A stretch of DNA of 64,000 nucleotides from Shewanella hafniensis (GCF_019655335.1 NZ_BPFD01000006.1:38312-102311), one strand, 5' to 3'; shown: positions 37,398 through 47,581, counted from the stretch's first letter. Notes: a model not told the origin generated them from the sequence alone. Numbers and translations: made by a program.

Positions 37398-37426
37398 AGA
37401 GAGTCGGTTTAATTTAGCGTAATCAC

Positions 37427-37449
37427 AAGGCCTCAGATATTGAGGCCTT
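37427..37449 (+). terminator. Terminator after PhoH gene
   Basis: AAGGCCTCA (37427-37435) pairs with TGAGGCCTT (37441-37449) over a 5-base loop, followed by ACTTTT. 30 bases past the stop. Confidence 0.8.
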
Positions 37450-37548
37450 ACTTTTAGGAAGTAGAAGATTTTTAATCGACTTATCAGTGGTATGAGTAGG
37501 CTTTATCCTGCAATTATTTTATGTGATTGGTAGTTTCTTCCTGCTAAC

Positions 37549-37811
37549 ATACCCAAGCAACCTGAAGATACGAGTTTCAGAGCGCCTAGGGTGCTTCAAT
37601 TCAAGGCGCATCAATGACAGAATGTCGGCCACCTTTTGAATTGATGCAACACGGAAGTGGAGTGCCCTAGGCGCTCCGTCCCGGCGGGTTTTAACGCACT
37701 TTATGCCGTGTTGGTTATTTTTAACTTAGCCCGCTAGGTCTGCAAATAACCGCCTTGCCTAAAGTGCGTTAAACTCCCGCTGAATCCTGCATCTTCAGAT
37801 TGTTTGGGTAT
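37549..37811. repeat. MITE-like inverted-repeat element, copy 2
   Basis: A 263-bp element matching 16271-16582 throughout but lacking that copy's 49-base module. The ends are an inverted repeat (ATACCCAAGCAACCTGAAGA with its partner at 37787-37811). The internal GAGCGCCTAGGG / CCCTAGGCGCTC pair is perfect here. It sits between the PhoH terminator and the hybrid kinase start, in the kinase's upstream region, and could influence its transcription. Confidence 0.8.
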
Positions 37812-37874
37812 ATATGGATCTTATAGTTTTTGCCGCCGTAGGCTGAAATTAAGCGCTGCAATCAAGGGTAGTGG

Positions 37875-40800
37875 ATGAAATCGAGTGAGCCGGATCTGCA
37901 ACTAAAATCGCCGATCCAGAAGAACTACAACCGTGCCGTTTTTTATACGTACATCGGCGTTATCGTCATGTCTTTGTTGACCGCATGGATGTTTTTCGAC
38001 CGCCAAAAGGCCCAGCAGATGGAGCAGCGTGAAGAACAGGTTCAGCGGCATGTTCTGCAAATCGATTTGTTACTCGAGTCGAGCATTAGAGCGGTAAAAA
38101 GCTTACGTGACGTTGCCGTGGATCATTTGCGCTTAGGCGAACTCGTCCGTAAAGAGCGCTTACCCCAATACGGTAAATTTAACGAAAGTGGCCAGTATTT
38201 TACCTTAGAACCTAGCTACGCCCAGAGCGGTGAGCCTTTTACCAACATGGGTAGGATCACGGGTGCAGGTTCCCTCGACGGCCGTGGCGACAAGTTCTAT
38301 CAAGAGCTTGAGATGTTGTTTGAGTTGTCACTGTCATTCCCCGTCGCCAAAGAAGCCGCCCCGAAAGCCTCGGCAATTTATTACCTGTCGAAAAGTAGGA
38401 TTATGTCCTATTTCCCTTGGTCGAATGACGATCAACGATTTAGGGACGAATTACTCAACAAGAAACAGTTCCAATATGCCACCCCGGCCATGAACCCGCA
38501 GCGCAGTGTGTTTTGGAGCGAAGCCTATGTGGACTCCACCGGTAAAGGTTTATTGACCACTTTAGGTGTGCCTGTTTATTTGGACGATGAGTTCATTGGC
38601 TCAATCAACTTGGACATGACGCTTGCCTCGTTAGCGCGGCAAATTCGGGTCTACTTTAAGATGCCGGGCACTGTGATTTTGCTCGACCAACAGAACAATA
38701 TTTTATCCCACAGCGATTTTGATAGCTCAGACATTAATCGGGTCTATCACATCAGCCAACGTATTCCCTCTGAGCTGCATTCTTTACCTGAGTCGGAATT
38801 GTTCGATGCCCATGATGGCATCATACGTAACGGCTATTACATCCACTCGGTTGCCCTGCATAACGCGCCTTGGCGTTTACTGTATTTGCAGGATGAAGAC
38901 GACCTATTCCAAGACTCGTGGGAAAAACTACAGCTGACCTTTATTTTGGTGGTGATCGCCCTGTCTGTGTTGGTGACCATAGTGCATTGGCAGACGCGTC
39001 GATCTTTTGTGAGCCCAGCCTCGCGACTACTGTCGCACCTAGAGGGGTGCTCCCAAGAGCCGCGTAAGCCACCGGAGAAAATCACCCGCGGCTGGGAACC
39101 TTGGTTCTTGCTAGTCAGTCGGATTTTTGAGGAAAACAAACAATACACCCACCATTTAGCGGAGCAGAATAAGCGGCTCGATAAGCTAGTGGCGCGGCGT
39201 ACTGAACGCTTAAAAGACACCACAGAGCGGCGTGAGCGCGAATATGCGCTACTGCGTTCTTTGCTTGACTCAATCCCAGAAGCTATTGTCTTTAAAGACA
39301 AAGAAGGCAACTACTTAGGTTGTAACAAGGCGGCTGAGCGCATGCTGGGTTACACAGAGAGCGAGATGATAGGTTTGTCATCTGAGGATCTGACCTCGCC
39401 TGAAATGGGTATACGTATCCGCGCCGAAGACGAACAAGTCCTAAAAGATCGCACGCCGCTGCGCTACCAAGAAAAGGTTGAGCTTGCGGGCAAACCTGTG
39501 CTGCTCGATACCCTTAAACTGCCTTTTTATAATCGCCGCGGTGAACTGCAGGGCTTGATTGCTGTGTGGCGTGATGTGACGCGGGAATACGAATCCGCAG
39601 AACAATTGCGCCTGTCCGAAGAGCGTTATCACTTAGCTATGGATGCGGTGGAAGATGGTCTGTGGGACTGGTATTTAGACTCTGAACAGATTATTTGTAA
39701 CCCTGCGTATTATTCTATGCTGGGTTATAAAACCAACGAGTTTCCAGCTCTTGTGTCGACGATTGATGAATTATCCCACCCCGACGATCGGATTCGCGTC
39801 GAGGAATACCGTGCCCAATATTTAGCAGACCCTGTCGGCGCTTACGAAATCGAATTCCGTATGTTAGGTAAAAATGGCGGCTATCACTGGGTGTTATCCC
39901 GTGGCCGTGTGGTGGAGTTCACCGCCGAAGGTCAGCCTAAGCGTATGCTCGGTACCCATAAGGATATTACCCGCCATAAGAGTAACGAAGTGGCGCTTTT
40001 AGAAGCCAAGCAAGACGCCGAATTAGCTAACCTCTACAAGAGTGAATTCTTGGCCAACATGAGCCATGAGATCCGCACGCCGATGAACGCCATTATCGGT
40101 ATGTTGCAGTTGGCGCAGCGTACCTCGTTAACGGCGCAGCAGAAAGATTACCTCGAAAAAGCCGGTTTCTCGGCGCAATCGCTGCTGAGGATCATCAACG
40201 ATATTCTCGACTTCTCTAAAATTGAGGCGGGTAAGTTGGAGCTTGAGCGGGTGCCATTCCCGCTGGATAAAGTGCTCGATCATGCCCTCGATCTCAATGC
40301 GCTCAAGGCACAGGAGCAGGGCGTTGAGTTACTCTTGTATGCCCCTGTGACAGCGGGACTCATGCTTAAAGGCGATCCGCTGCGTTTAGGTCAAGTATTG
40401 ATTAACCTGTTATCGAATGCGGTGAAATTTACCCAATCTGGCGAGATTGAGCTGGGCTGTGAAGATGTCGGTGAGCGCGATCATCGGATTACCTTGAAGT
40501 TTTGGGTGCGGGATACCGGTATTGGGATCAGCAAAGATCAGCAAGAAAAACTGTTCGATGCCTTCGCCCAAGCCGACGGTTCGACCACCCGTAAATACGG
40601 TGGCACAGGTTTAGGTTTATCGATCAGTAAGCATCTGGTGTCTATGATGGGCGGTAAGATGCAAGTGCAGAGTGAGCTTGGGGTCGGCAGTACCTTTAGC
40701 TTTACTATCAGCTTTGAGATTGCCGAAGCCGCTAAGATTGAGCCTTTCGTCGTGCCGGAAAAGCTCAATAGTCTACGTACCTTAGTCGTTGACGATAACC

Positions 40801-41591
40801 CAACGGCACTGCAAATTTACTCGACCTTGATGCGAGATTTCCACTTCGAAGTTGATACCGCCGCCAGTGGCGCCGAAGCGCTTTATAAACTGTCGCGGGC
40901 GCCAATCGATCTGTTATTGCTCGACTGGATGATGCCCGAAATGGACGGCAGCGATGTGGTCAGCGCCATAGACACTATGGTTGCCGAGGGCCGCTTAGCG
41001 AAACGGCCTGTGATTATCATGATGACGGCCTATGCGGCAGAGCCCTTGCAGCATGAAGTCGATAGTGCCAATGTGTTTGCCGTACTGCAAAAACCGTTCA
41101 AGGCATCGAGCCTGTTCGATGAGATTATTGCCGCCTTTGCCGATGAGCCGAGATTGAATGTGGTTCAGCCTATGGTTGAAGTCCAAGTTGAGGACGGAGA
41201 ACACACAGGTTTAGTGCTGCTGGTGGAAGATAATTTTATCAACCAGCAAGTGGCCACTGAACTCCTTAAAAGCGCTGGCTATGAAGTGGTGCTGGCCGAC
41301 AATGGTCAAGTGGCGCTGGATACCATAGACTCGCGGCCGTTTGATGCCGTGTTGATGGATATTCAAATGCCAGTGATGGACGGGTTAACCGCTGCAAAGG
41401 CACTGCGTGAGCGTTTTAATGCCGATGAACTGCCTATTATTGCCATGACAGCCCATGCCATGTCGGGCGACAGGGAAAAAAGTTTAGCGGCGGGGATGAA
41501 TGCCCACATCACTAAACCTATAGTGCTCAACGAATTATTTGAAACATTAAATCACTGGATCAAACATAAGAACCAGCATCAGAATCGTTAA
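37875..41591 (+). CDS. Hybrid sensor histidine kinase with two receivers
   Basis: A 1238-aa membrane kinase. TM1 is about 24-40. A large periplasmic Cache-like sensor (about 45-350; FWSEAYVDSTGKGLLTTLGVPVY) is followed by TM2 (about 354-374), a coiled coil and two PAS domains (about 460-580 and 590-715). The HisKA domain has His731 in MSHEIRTPMNAII, and HATPase has LSNAVKFT, DTGIGI and GTGLGLSIS. Receiver 1 has Asp1017 (LLLLDWMMPEMDG) and receiver 2 has Asp1162 (VLMDIQMPVMDG). No Hpt domain follows, so a separate phosphotransferase is needed. Alone, downstream of repeat copy 2. Confidence 0.93.
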   Translation: MKSSEPDLQLKSPIQKNYNRAVFYTYIGVIVMSLLTAWMFFDRQKAQQMEQREEQVQRHVLQIDLLLESSIRAVKSLRDVAVDHLRLGELVRKERLPQYGKFNESGQYFTLEPSYAQSGEPFTNMGRITGAGSLDGRGDKFYQELEMLFELSLSFPVAKEAAPKASAIYYLSKSRIMSYFPWSNDDQRFRDELLNKKQFQYATPAMNPQRSVFWSEAYVDSTGKGLLTTLGVPVYLDDEFIGSINLDMTLASLARQIRVYFKMPGTVILLDQQNNILSHSDFDSSDINRVYHISQRIPSELHSLPESELFDAHDGIIRNGYYIHSVALHNAPWRLLYLQDEDDLFQDSWEKLQLTFILVVIALSVLVTIVHWQTRRSFVSPASRLLSHLEGCSQEPRKPPEKITRGWEPWFLLVSRIFEENKQYTHHLAEQNKRLDKLVARRTERLKDTTERREREYALLRSLLDSIPEAIVFKDKEGNYLGCNKAAERMLGYTESEMIGLSSEDLTSPEMGIRIRAEDEQVLKDRTPLRYQEKVELAGKPVLLDTLKLPFYNRRGELQGLIAVWRDVTREYESAEQLRLSEERYHLAMDAVEDGLWDWYLDSEQIICNPAYYSMLGYKTNEFPALVSTIDELSHPDDRIRVEEYRAQYLADPVGAYEIEFRMLGKNGGYHWVLSRGRVVEFTAEGQPKRMLGTHKDITRHKSNEVALLEAKQDAELANLYKSEFLANMSHEIRTPMNAIIGMLQLAQRTSLTAQQKDYLEKAGFSAQSLLRIINDILDFSKIEAGKLELERVPFPLDKVLDHALDLNALKAQEQGVELLLYAPVTAGLMLKGDPLRLGQVLINLLSNAVKFTQSGEIELGCEDVGERDHRITLKFWVRDTGIGISKDQQEKLFDAFAQADGSTTRKYGGTGLGLSISKHLVSMMGGKMQVQSELGVGSTFSFTISFEIAEAAKIEPFVVPEKLNSLRTLVVDDNPTALQIYSTLMRDFHFEVDTAASGAEALYKLSRAPIDLLLLDWMMPEMDGSDVVSAIDTMVAEGRLAKRPVIIMMTAYAAEPLQHEVDSANVFAVLQKPFKASSLFDEIIAAFADEPRLNVVQPMVEVQVEDGEHTGLVLLVEDNFINQQVATELLKSAGYEVVLADNGQVALDTIDSRPFDAVLMDIQMPVMDGLTAAKALRERFNADELPIIAMTAHAMSGDREKSLAAGMNAHITKPIVLNELFETLNHWIKHKNQHQNR

Positions 41592-41711
41592 TTTATTTGC
41601 TCGGGGCCAGTGATGGCCTCGCGTTATTTACTGTAAATCAATCGCTTGAGATCAAGATTCATCGATAACTTATTAAGGTAAATAACGCAGCCAGCCGTAT
41701 CAGGAGGAAAG

Positions 41712-44126
41712 ATGAAACCCCAAAGTTTAGCCTTAGCCTTAGCCTTATCCATAGCGCTGTTAGGATTTCCCACAGTTACCGTCGCAGCAGCCGCGCCTAG
41801 TGCCAAGATTATTAAGCAAAGCCAAGAGGCGAAAGGGTTTCTTAATCTCTATTACGAGGAATCTCAGGGAGAGTTGTACCTTGAGGTCAATCGCTTAAAT
41901 CAGCCTTTTCTCTTGGTCACTAGTTTGCCGCAGGGCGTAGGTTCAAACGACATTGGTCTCGATCGTGGCCAACTGGGTCAGACCCGCATGGTGCAGTTTG
42001 AGCGCCAAGGTCCCTATATTTTACTCAAGCAACTCAATACCCAATATCGTGCAAATACCACTGACGCCGCTGAGCAAAGAGCGGTTGCAGAAGCCTTTGC
42101 CGATTCAGTGCTATGGCAAGGCAAAGTGATTGAGGGCAAGCCAGATCTGGTGGCAGTCAACGATCTGGTCCTCAATGATTTACACGGTGTGGCTTCCGCT
42201 TTGCAACAGACTGAACAAGGCAATTATCGGCTCGATTTGAGCCGTTCTGTCATTTTGCCCAAAGGGATTAAATCCTTTGAGAAAAACGCCGATGTCGATG
42301 TGCAACTCACCTTTAAAGGCGATGTTGCTGGCGCGCAGGTCGCACAGGTAACCCCCGATGGCACCTTAATGTCGGTGCGGATGCGTTATTCCTTTGTTGA
42401 GCTGCCCGATACTGATTATCAGCCGCGGGCTTATCATCCGATGAGTGGTTATTTGTCCGATGAGTATCAAGACTATGCGACGCCCTTTGACCAACCGTTA
42501 GCTCAGCGTTTTATCCTGCGCCACCGTTTACAGAAAGTGAATCCTGGCCCAGCGCCAAGCGAAGTCGTTAAACCTATTACTTATTATCTTGATCCTGGCG
42601 TGCCAGAGCCGATACGTTCGGCGTTGCTCGATGGCGCGCGCTGGTGGGAGACAGCTTTTACTCGCGCCGGATTTATCAACGGCTTTAAAGTTGAGTTATT
42701 GCCGGTAGATGCCGATCCGCAGGATATTCGCTACAACATGATCCAATGGGTGCACAGGGCGACGCGGGGTTGGTCCTATGGCGCCGCGCTGACCGATCCT
42801 CGCACAGGTGAAATCATTAAGGGTCAAGTCACGCTCGGCAGCTTGCGTGTGCGGCAGGATTACTTGATTGCCAAAGGCTTAACCGCAGGCTGGCAGGATA
42901 GAGTGGCGGCCGAGAAAGCGGCGACAGCCTTGTCGCTGGCGCGTATTCGCCAACTGGCCGCCCATGAAGTCGGCCACACCTTAGGGCTAGATCATAACTT
43001 TGCCGCTTCGACCAATCAGGATGCCTCTGTGATGGATTATCCCCATCCGAAAATCCAGCTAAAGGGCAATGATATTGATATTTCAGCACCTTACACTACA
43101 GGTGTTGGTCCTTGGGATGATTTTGCTATCGCCTATGGCTATAGCGAACAAGGCGATGCTCGCACCCAACAGGCGTTGCAAGTCGACTTATTGGCCGATG
43201 TCGCCAAACGTGGCTTACGTTATATCGGTGAGGCCGATTCTCGCCAAAAGGATGCGAGTCAGGCCTATGCCAGTTTGTGGGATAGTGGTGACGATCCGAT
43301 CGAACAGCTGGGTAAGCTCGATAAAATTCGCACTAAGGCGATTGCGGGATTCTCCAGTGCAGCCTTGTTACCCAATGAGCCGTTGGGCGAGTTAGCCGAT
43401 GCCTTTGCGCCAATTTATTTGCTGACGCGTTATCAAATCGATGCGGTTGCTAAGTTTATTGGCGGCACTGACTATAACTATCAATCCATAGGTGAAGGCA
43501 GCCGCTGGAGCTATATTGCGCCGCAATTGCAGTTAACGGGTTTAGATGCGTTGCTTAAAACCTTAGATGCCGCGAGTTTAACTGTGCCGCAAACCTTGCT
43601 CGACAGTTTAGTACCAAAGGCGGGGAATTATCATGCCACGCGGGAATCCTTCGACTCAGGTTTAGGCGCAATTAACGATCCTCTCGGCATGGCTGAAGTA
43701 TTTAGCCGTCATACTGTTAGCTTGCTATTGATGCCTAAGCGTTTGAACCGTGTCAGCCAAGCATCCATGGCCGATAGCGAGCAGTTATCGGTGACAACAT
43801 TACTGGATAAGTTATTCGCGGCGACCTTGTATCAAGAAGACAAGCTTGGGCTGGTCGAAGGCGTGTGGATGCGAGTGAACGCTGTGGTGATTGATGAAGT
43901 ACTGGCAACACTGCACAATCCTCAAACCTCACCAGAGGTGAGGGCTGCGATTAACGATCGCGCTCAGTTTGTGATTAAGCAATTGAAAGCGAGATCGAAT
44001 CGAGCCAATGCAAGTCTTGCTGCCCATTACACTTGGTTGCAACAAGGTCTGGCTGCGGGCTTAACCGATGCTAAGGTTAAGCTGATCCCTAAGCCGTTAA
44101 CCTTACCGCCGGGATCGCCAATTTAA
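41712..44126 (+). CDS. Secreted zinc metalloprotease, metzincin-like
   Basis: An 804-aa exported protein. The signal peptide SLALALALSIALLGFPTVTVAAA follows MKPQ. The catalytic motif HEVGHTLGLDHN supplies His418, Glu419, His422 and His428 in the HExxHxxGxxH arrangement, and a Met-turn (ASVMDYPHP) follows about 20 residues later, as in metzincins. The upstream ~250 residues match the N-terminal regions that accompany this DUF5117/DUF5118-type protease family. It ends at a shared terminator with the converging kinase gene. Confidence 0.9.
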   Translation: MKPQSLALALALSIALLGFPTVTVAAAAPSAKIIKQSQEAKGFLNLYYEESQGELYLEVNRLNQPFLLVTSLPQGVGSNDIGLDRGQLGQTRMVQFERQGPYILLKQLNTQYRANTTDAAEQRAVAEAFADSVLWQGKVIEGKPDLVAVNDLVLNDLHGVASALQQTEQGNYRLDLSRSVILPKGIKSFEKNADVDVQLTFKGDVAGAQVAQVTPDGTLMSVRMRYSFVELPDTDYQPRAYHPMSGYLSDEYQDYATPFDQPLAQRFILRHRLQKVNPGPAPSEVVKPITYYLDPGVPEPIRSALLDGARWWETAFTRAGFINGFKVELLPVDADPQDIRYNMIQWVHRATRGWSYGAALTDPRTGEIIKGQVTLGSLRVRQDYLIAKGLTAGWQDRVAAEKAATALSLARIRQLAAHEVGHTLGLDHNFAASTNQDASVMDYPHPKIQLKGNDIDISAPYTTGVGPWDDFAIAYGYSEQGDARTQQALQVDLLADVAKRGLRYIGEADSRQKDASQAYASLWDSGDDPIEQLGKLDKIRTKAIAGFSSAALLPNEPLGELADAFAPIYLLTRYQIDAVAKFIGGTDYNYQSIGEGSRWSYIAPQLQLTGLDALLKTLDAASLTVPQTLLDSLVPKAGNYHATRESFDSGLGAINDPLGMAEVFSRHTVSLLLMPKRLNRVSQASMADSEQLSVTTLLDKLFAATLYQEDKLGLVEGVWMRVNAVVIDEVLATLHNPQTSPEVRAAINDRAQFVIKQLKARSNRANASLAAHYTWLQQGLAAGLTDAKVKLIPKPLTLPPGSPI

Positions 44127-44136
44127 CCCGATGAAC

Positions 44137-44158
44137 ATAGGCGCCATTAGGCGCCTAT
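44137..44158. terminator. Convergent terminator between protease and kinase genes
   Basis: A perfect 9-bp stem, ATAGGCGCC (44137-44145) with GGCGCCTAT (44150-44158). The loop ATTA contains the TAA stop codon of the leftward kinase gene (44147-44149), so the hairpin overlaps that gene's end. TTTCTTTT follows on the + strand. Confidence 0.85.
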
Positions 44159-45955
44159 TTCTTTTGGATTTTTTGGATAAAAGTGATCGGCTTTACGCTC
44201 TAGATGGGTAAAGCGGCGGGTGTTTTTGTAAGGTAGTTTCATAAAGCCCGACACGCCGTGGCCTTGGATTTTGCCGACATGATGCAAGATGCGATCGAGA
44301 CTGGCGCGAAATGCCGCTTGCTTACGGGGGTTGAGCAGCTTCAAGTAACTGTGAATTTTTAAGTGATTCGGTAGCGCCTCAAAAATGATGCAGCCTGTGT
44401 GGTGAATTTGGTTGATGCGGGCTAACTCTTCCATGATCTCCACCGGCAGTTCGAGGTTTTCGTCGGGATCTTTACCGTCTTCAAAATAAGAGTGTAATCG
44501 CGACTTATCTTCTAAGGTGGGCACATCACCGACTTCAAAGGGTAATTGCAGATCGGCGCTGGCGACAAACGGCTCGCTGATATCTGTGCGTTCGATATGC
44601 AGCGTGTCTTTGGCGTTAAAGAAACAGGCCTTAAATACCCCAATACGTTTAATTCCCCGTGCTAAGTCCACCATATTGTTGACCGCAATAATTAAGGCAC
44701 TTTTTTGTTTTGCATCGTAAATCGCAAGATTGGAGTCGATAAACACGCCTGTTTCCTGCCAATGAATAGCCAGACCACCCACGATCGGATATTGCGCTAA
44801 CCGACCCACGGCGGCGATAAAGCCTTTTTCGGTATCGCCCATGCCCGCGAGGAAGTTGCGGTAATATTTTTCGAGCTGAATATCATCCATCTTAGCGATG
44901 GGATCTTGGGCGTTGTGCTCCTTTAAAAAGGATTTACGAGAACTGTAGCTGACGGTTTCAACATCTTTATCGCGGGATTGTACCCACACAGGAATTTCGC
45001 CCTGTAACTCAGCTTTGGGCAGTTCTGGTAAATGCAGTCTGTGGCTGTGGCGCATACTTTTTAAAAAGTAATCACCGGCAATGTTGCGCTGCTCAGGATC
45101 TGTGCTGAGCATGCCCTCTAAGGTGCGGGCTAATTCGATTGGTAAGCCAATGCTGGTGGGCGAGATAACTTGTGCGCCGAAGCGACTTGCTTGCCCTGAG
45201 GCGAGGGCATACAGAGTTGCGGCAACACCTTGTTCGTCAAAGCGCGGGCTGGAGAGTGCTCCATTGAGTTGCTCTTCGCCGATAAAGTACACATCACCCA
45301 TGCGGGCGTTGGTATGTTGTTGATCGCTCGACATTAACGCCATCACATTGTCTTCGACGGGCTTGTTATGTTCATCCCGTTGGGCAAATACCGCTGAGCC
45401 CCAATCGATTAACGATAAGTGTTGCTGCTCAATGTCGTAAACCAGATTAGAAGGTTTGATATCGCCGTGCACTAAGGGCTTGCCCGTGCGCAGGTAATAC
45501 AAGATATCGGCGAGTTGGCGGGCGATGCTCATGACCATAGCGGTAGGTAGGGCGCCCATACGGCGGCAAAGTTGGTCGAGATCTTCGCCTTTTGCCCGTT
45601 CCATCACGAGTATTCCCTGTTTACCGACTCGCTCAAATTTGATCGCGCCCGGTACATTGGGATGCTTGAGTAAGGACAGCATAAAGGCTTCTTCTTCGAG
45701 CCTATCTTGAATATGTTGCGGCAGATTAATCCGTGAGAACTTAAACACATGGGCATCGCCCGCTTGATTGATACCTGCAAAGACGAAACCGTAGGCGCCT
45801 TTGCCGACCAATTCAATATCGGTATAACCTAATTTGCTCAGCTGTTGCTTACAGAGGCGGATCCACGCCTTGTGTTTACGGGCATCATTGGCTTTGAGCA
45901 AGTAAATGGATTGCTCTTCAGAAATATAAAAATGCTGCAGCTGAGGTGTTTGCAA
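44147..45955 (-). CDS. Serine/threonine protein kinase
   Basis: A 602-aa cytoplasmic eukaryote-like kinase. Gly-rich loop VGKGAYGFVFAG; Lys in HVFKFSR; catalytic loop LVHGDIKPSNLVY (His-x-Asp-Ile-Lys-x5-Asn intact); activation-loop start LIDWGSAVF, where DWG replaces DFG; then APE-like and C-lobe regions. The last ~280 residues form a domain I do not recognise (VGRLAQYPIVGGLAIHWQ). Start: TTG 45955 has a perfect AAGGAG exactly 6 bases upstream. The TTG at 46006, 17 codons earlier, has none, and AAGGAG lies inside that longer frame. No phosphatase gene is adjacent. Confidence 0.82.
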   Translation of the reverse strand: MQTPQLQHFYISEEQSIYLLKANDARKHKAWIRLCKQQLSKLGYTDIELVGKGAYGFVFAGINQAGDAHVFKFSRINLPQHIQDRLEEEAFMLSLLKHPNVPGAIKFERVGKQGILVMERAKGEDLDQLCRRMGALPTAMVMSIARQLADILYYLRTGKPLVHGDIKPSNLVYDIEQQHLSLIDWGSAVFAQRDEHNKPVEDNVMALMSSDQQHTNARMGDVYFIGEEQLNGALSSPRFDEQGVAATLYALASGQASRFGAQVISPTSIGLPIELARTLEGMLSTDPEQRNIAGDYFLKSMRHSHRLHLPELPKAELQGEIPVWVQSRDKDVETVSYSSRKSFLKEHNAQDPIAKMDDIQLEKYYRNFLAGMGDTEKGFIAAVGRLAQYPIVGGLAIHWQETGVFIDSNLAIYDAKQKSALIIAVNNMVDLARGIKRIGVFKACFFNAKDTLHIERTDISEPFVASADLQLPFEVGDVPTLEDKSRLHSYFEDGKDPDENLELPVEIMEELARINQIHHTGCIIFEALPNHLKIHSYLKLLNPRKQAAFRASLDRILHHVGKIQGHGVSGFMKLPYKNTRRFTHLERKADHFYPKNPKEIGA

Positions 45956-46095
45956 ATTGTGCTCCTTGTTTTGTTCATTTAACCAGTAAGCGGGGGCGAT
46001 AATCAAATGGCGGCTGGCTTTATTTTAGGATCTTGAGCGGCATGGGCTTTCAGCGTCAGGCGCGGCTTACCTAACCGATCATTTCGTCACTGACT

Positions 46096-46109
46096 TTGAC
46101 TTATATCAA
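46096..46109. promoter_or_regulatory. FNR/EtrA-like site
   Basis: TTGACTTATATCAA matches the FNR consensus TTGAT-N4-ATCAA at 9 of 10 fixed bases. It lies about 96 bases before the Cys-rich gene at 46205, a plausible activating position. Inferred, not proven. Confidence 0.5.
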
Positions 46110-46204
46110 GTTAAATCCTCGCGACTATAGGTAATCTTTGGGACATGAGATGGGATCAGTTTTTGTTAATTAACCTACAGACAAAGTACAGCTAAGGAGG
46201 GCGT

Positions 46205-46546
46205 ATGCCCACCCAATATAAAGCCTTGTTGATCGAGTTATTGGAATATCCACGTAAGCGTATTTTACAGTCAATGGAAGTGACCCATTGCCCGCATGCG
46301 GTATTTTTTAATGATAGAGACGAGCAATGTTTAACGTGTCATCAGGGCATGGAATGTATCTGGATGAACCAGAATGACGAGCTGGTGGCCGTGAACGAAA
46401 AATCGATTGCCGAGTTAAAACAGCAGTTGTTGATCGCCGTGGACTTTATCGACTCATCGTTAAGCCCGCACCATTTATCACGCCGTCAATGTCAGTGTGA
46501 TAACTGTGTTTGGCTGCGTAAAGTGCAAGCCACGTTAGATCAGTAA
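46205..46546 (+). CDS. Small cysteine-rich hypothetical protein
   Basis: A 113-aa cytoplasmic protein with seven cysteines: CPHA, CLTCHQGMEC and CQCDNC. The spacing suggests zinc or iron-sulfur binding, but no named family is recognised. The ribosome site AAGGAGG lies 6 bases before the ATG, the best in this part of the window. The tpm gene follows after about 100 bases. An FNR-like box is upstream, so it may be an anaerobically expressed protein. Confidence 0.75.
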   Translation: MPTQYKALLIELLEYPRKRILQSMEVTHCPHAVFFNDRDEQCLTCHQGMECIWMNQNDELVAVNEKSIAELKQQLLIAVDFIDSSLSPHHLSRRQCQCDNCVWLRKVQATLDQ

Positions 46547-46648
46547 GTGAGTCTTTACATTGCTGAGTTTGCCGAATGGCAGGAGGCTTTGCATCCACTT
46601 TAAAATGTCATTAGAGTAAGGACAACTTTAGCGAATAGAGATAAACCC

Positions 46649-47305
46649 ATGGAACCCGGTTTTTGGCATGAAAAGTGGCACCAGCAACAAATAGGTTTTC
46701 ATCAGCAAGACATCAATCCTTTCCTCGTTAAGTATTGGCAGCAGCTTAGATTACCCGCAAATACCAAGGTTTTTGTGCCCTTATGCGGTAAGTCGCTAGA
46801 CATGTGCTTCTTGGCCGAACAGGGGCATCAGGTCATAGGTTGTGAATTGAATGAATTGGCGGTGCAGCAATTTTTCAGCGATAACCAACTCGAGATGTCG
46901 CAAACGACCGTGGGTGAACACCAGCATTATCAAACTGAACAGATCAGTTTGTATCAGGGTGATATTTTCACCTTACCTAAGGTTATCACTCAAGAAGTGA
47001 CAGCATTTTATGATCGCGCGGCTTTGATCGCATGGCCAGAAAGTATGCGTGCACAATATGCCAAGCAGTTAGCGAGCTTATTACCTAGCGGCAGTGTCGG
47101 TTTATTAGTGACTTTAGATTATCCGCAAGAATCCCTTATCGGCCCGCCTTTTGCGGTATCCCCTACTTGGGTAGAGCAGCATCTAAGTGAGGATTTTGAT
47201 ATTGAAGTATTAGCGTCGCAAGATGTGTTGGCCGACAATCCACGTTTTATTAAGAAAGCAGTGCCTTGGCTTAATGAAGCCGCCTATTTGTTGAAACGTA
47301 AGTAG
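46649..47305 (+). CDS. tpm: Thiopurine S-methyltransferase
   Basis: A 218-aa SAM-dependent methyltransferase. The TPMT pattern is plain: [18 protein letters not shown] at the start, [56 protein letters not shown] and LLVTLDYPQ. Bacterial members methylate thiopurines and detoxify selenium or tellurium oxyanions. Normal length for the family (about 218). Confidence 0.95.
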   Translation: MEPGFWHEKWHQQQIGFHQQDINPFLVKYWQQLRLPANTKVFVPLCGKSLDMCFLAEQGHQVIGCELNELAVQQFFSDNQLEMSQTTVGEHQHYQTEQISLYQGDIFTLPKVITQEVTAFYDRAALIAWPESMRAQYAKQLASLLPSGSVGLLVTLDYPQESLIGPPFAVSPTWVEQHLSEDFDIEVLASQDVLADNPRFIKKAVPWLNEAAYLLKRK

Positions 47306-47581
47306 GCTTGACTCGGAAGTTGGCTCTGTAACCCCATTGAATTATTCGCGGCTTTCGAGCTTGGAGTTCAGTGGGGCTTGTCATTAAAACATCATATCTA
47401 AAGTCTAAACTGGCAAGATTATTTAAGACAAAGTGGCGGATATAGGGCTTTGTTATCGCGGGACTTTTTTGGATTGAGTTTGCTTGAGCTGGATTAAGTT
47501 TGCTTGAGTCAGCGTGTATTTAGCTTGTCGGAACTTTGTTCGTGAGTGAGTTACCCTTTACCACGCTATTCGCGATGAACT

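Noticed and set aside
47473..47509. Direct repeat GATTGAGTTTGCTTGAG / GATTAAGTTTGCTTGAG after tpm
   Set aside because: Only two short imperfect copies in a non-coding gap; no link to a known element.
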